Made by a program: the position numbers and the translations under genes
Shown here: positions 5,725 through 5,966 of the stretch, in pieces
How the letters are laid out: each line of letters starts with the position of its first letter
Numbering within the stretch: the first letter of the stretch is position 1
The notes under the pieces: model-generated
The model's database searches: none
Told to the model about the DNA's origin: nothing
The model's input: the letters and a program-made list of their open reading frames with translations, nothing else
Assembly (NCBI GenBank): GCA_030830425.1
Contig: JAURND010000172.1
Location: forward strand, 1 to 5,966
DNA from: Gammaproteobacteria bacterium
GTDB taxonomy: Bacteria > Pseudomonadota > Gammaproteobacteria > JAURND01
Direction of reading: 5' to 3'
Length of the DNA stretch: 5,966 nucleotides

Positions 5725-5877
5725 ATGAATCCCAGCTTTAGCCAAGACGCTTTGCGTTTCTACGAGCAGTTGCCAGCAATGCGGGTTATTTCTACGAAAA
5801 AATTCTACAAGGAAGCCTTTATTTTAAGCACTTTAAAAGGTCGCGGGAATTACAGTTTCCCCGTCAAATTCAAATAG
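5725..5877 (+). CDS. Doubtful 50-codon ORF within the repeat-rich glmU upstream region
   Basis: The ATG at 5725 is preceded by AGGGG (5716-5720) with a 4-nt gap, closer than ideal, and that AGGGG is part of the REP-like element. The predicted peptide is basic, begins MNPSFSQDALRFYEQLPAM and ends GNYSFPVKFK before a TAG. Its composition is protein-like and it is not simple low-complexity sequence, but I recognise no family. It runs opposite to glmU in what should be the glmU leader, and overlaps the direct-repeat and hairpin structure at 5757-5797. It may be the remnant of a gene, or chance reading through a dispersed repeat. I give it low confidence as an expressed gene. Confidence 0.2.
   Translation: MNPSFSQDALRFYEQLPAMRVISTKKFYKEAFILSTLKGRGNYSFPVKFK
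5757..5797 (+). repeat. Direct repeats TTTCTACGA flanking a small hairpin
   Basis: TTTCTACGA occurs at 5757-5765 and 5789-5797. Between them a stem forms from GCA-TTGC (5766-5773, with G5769 bulged) and GCAA-TGC (5776-5782). A partial third copy, TTCTACAA, lies at 5803-5810. The two full copies are in different reading frames, so they are not a repeated protein motif. Confidence 0.4.
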
Positions 5878-5880
5878 AGG

Positions 5881-5941
5881 ATACTGCTCGTATTAGAAAA
5901 GCAGACACATAAAGATACTCACTTTCAAGTACTAGCAGTAT
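5881..5941. repeat. Inverted repeat with 12-base arms abutting the TATACCC repeat
   Basis: ATACTGCTCGTA (5881-5892) pairs with TACTAGCAGTAT (5930-5941) at 11 of 12 positions, the outer eight being perfect. The gap between arms is 37 nt. The right arm ends on the first base of the TATACCC repeat at 5941. No T-run follows on either strand. Confidence 0.45.
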
Positions 5942-5966
5942 ATACCCGTCTCACTTCAATGTGAGA
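5941..5966 (+). repeat. Palindromic dispersed repeat, copy 2 (cut by window end)
   Basis: TATACCC (5941-5947) is followed by TCTCAC (5949-5954) and GTGAGA (5961-5966), a perfect 6-bp stem with a 6-nt loop. Bases 5941-5959 match 915-933 at 17 of 19 positions in the same orientation, but the loop is much shorter here than in the first copy. The window stops at the last stem base, so the full extent is unknown. Confidence 0.55.

Larger units (their letters stand above)
5604..5966. other. Repeat-rich region upstream of glmU, no convincing gene
   Basis: This 363-base stretch is the 5' flank of glmU. In other gammaproteobacteria glmU often follows atpC, but nothing like an atpC end is visible here. 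It contains a REP-like palindrome (5672-5721), 9-base direct repeats flanking a small hairpin (5757-5797), a doubtful short ORF on the plus strand (5725-5877), an inverted repeat (5881-5941) and a repeat copy (5941-5966). I found no promoter with good -35 and -10 hexamers at proper spacing on the minus strand, although glmU must be transcribed from here or from beyond the window. Confidence 0.6.

Noticed and set aside
5757..5810. CRISPR-like short direct repeats
   Set aside because: Only two full 9-base copies and one partial copy, with unequal spacing and no cas genes; far below the repeat length of a CRISPR array.
915..5966. Composite transposon bounded by the two TATACCC repeats
   Set aside because: The enclosed genes are conserved chromosomal housekeeping genes, no transposase is present, and the repeats are short and differ in loop length.

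Overview
The window reads as chromosomal DNA of a gammaproteobacterium. The pair of M16-family zinc-peptidase genes directly upstream of rsmD is an arrangement I know from that class (Pseudomonas, for example). The fairly AT-rich base composition, the protein sequences, and the small-residue-rich orphan membrane protein suggest a Legionella/Coxiella-like lineage (Legionellales), but that placement is an inference with low confidence.

Layout. Bases 1-110 are a leader with two perfect hairpins and a strong Shine-Dalgarno site. Bases 111-815 (+) encode an unrecognised 234-residue protein with about four hydrophobic, Ala/Gly/Ser-rich helices and hydrophilic ends. Bases 816-978 form a convergent intergenic region with a long hairpin (probable terminator), an A7T6 tract and one copy of a palindromic repeat. 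From 5603 down to 979, all on the minus strand, runs a compact four-gene cluster in the order glmU, M16 peptidase with an intact HxxEH site, M16-like protein without it, and rsmD. Junctions are 3 nt, a 4-nt ATGA overlap, and 27 nt, so one operon is likely. Bases 5604-5966 hold no convincing gene. They contain a degraded REP-like palindrome, short direct repeats around a small hairpin, a doubtful 50-codon ORF, a long-armed inverted repeat, and a second copy of the palindromic repeat seen at 915.

How the genes work together. GlmU makes UDP-GlcNAc for peptidoglycan and lipopolysaccharide. The two M16 proteins look like a heterodimeric peptidase with one zinc-bearing and one R/Y-bearing subunit. 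RsmD methylates 16S rRNA. GlmU and RsmD are housekeeping enzymes and there is no evident shared pathway; the cluster looks co-transcribed rather than functionally unified.

I see no new multi-gene system here. The most interesting signals are a 13-bp RNA helix that would bury the rsmD Shine-Dalgarno in the last codons of the upstream gene (translational coupling, probably from a TTG start), the orphan membrane protein with a LAMP-like GYQSL tail, and the repeat-rich glmU leader, where a related palindromic repeat appears at both ends of the operon.
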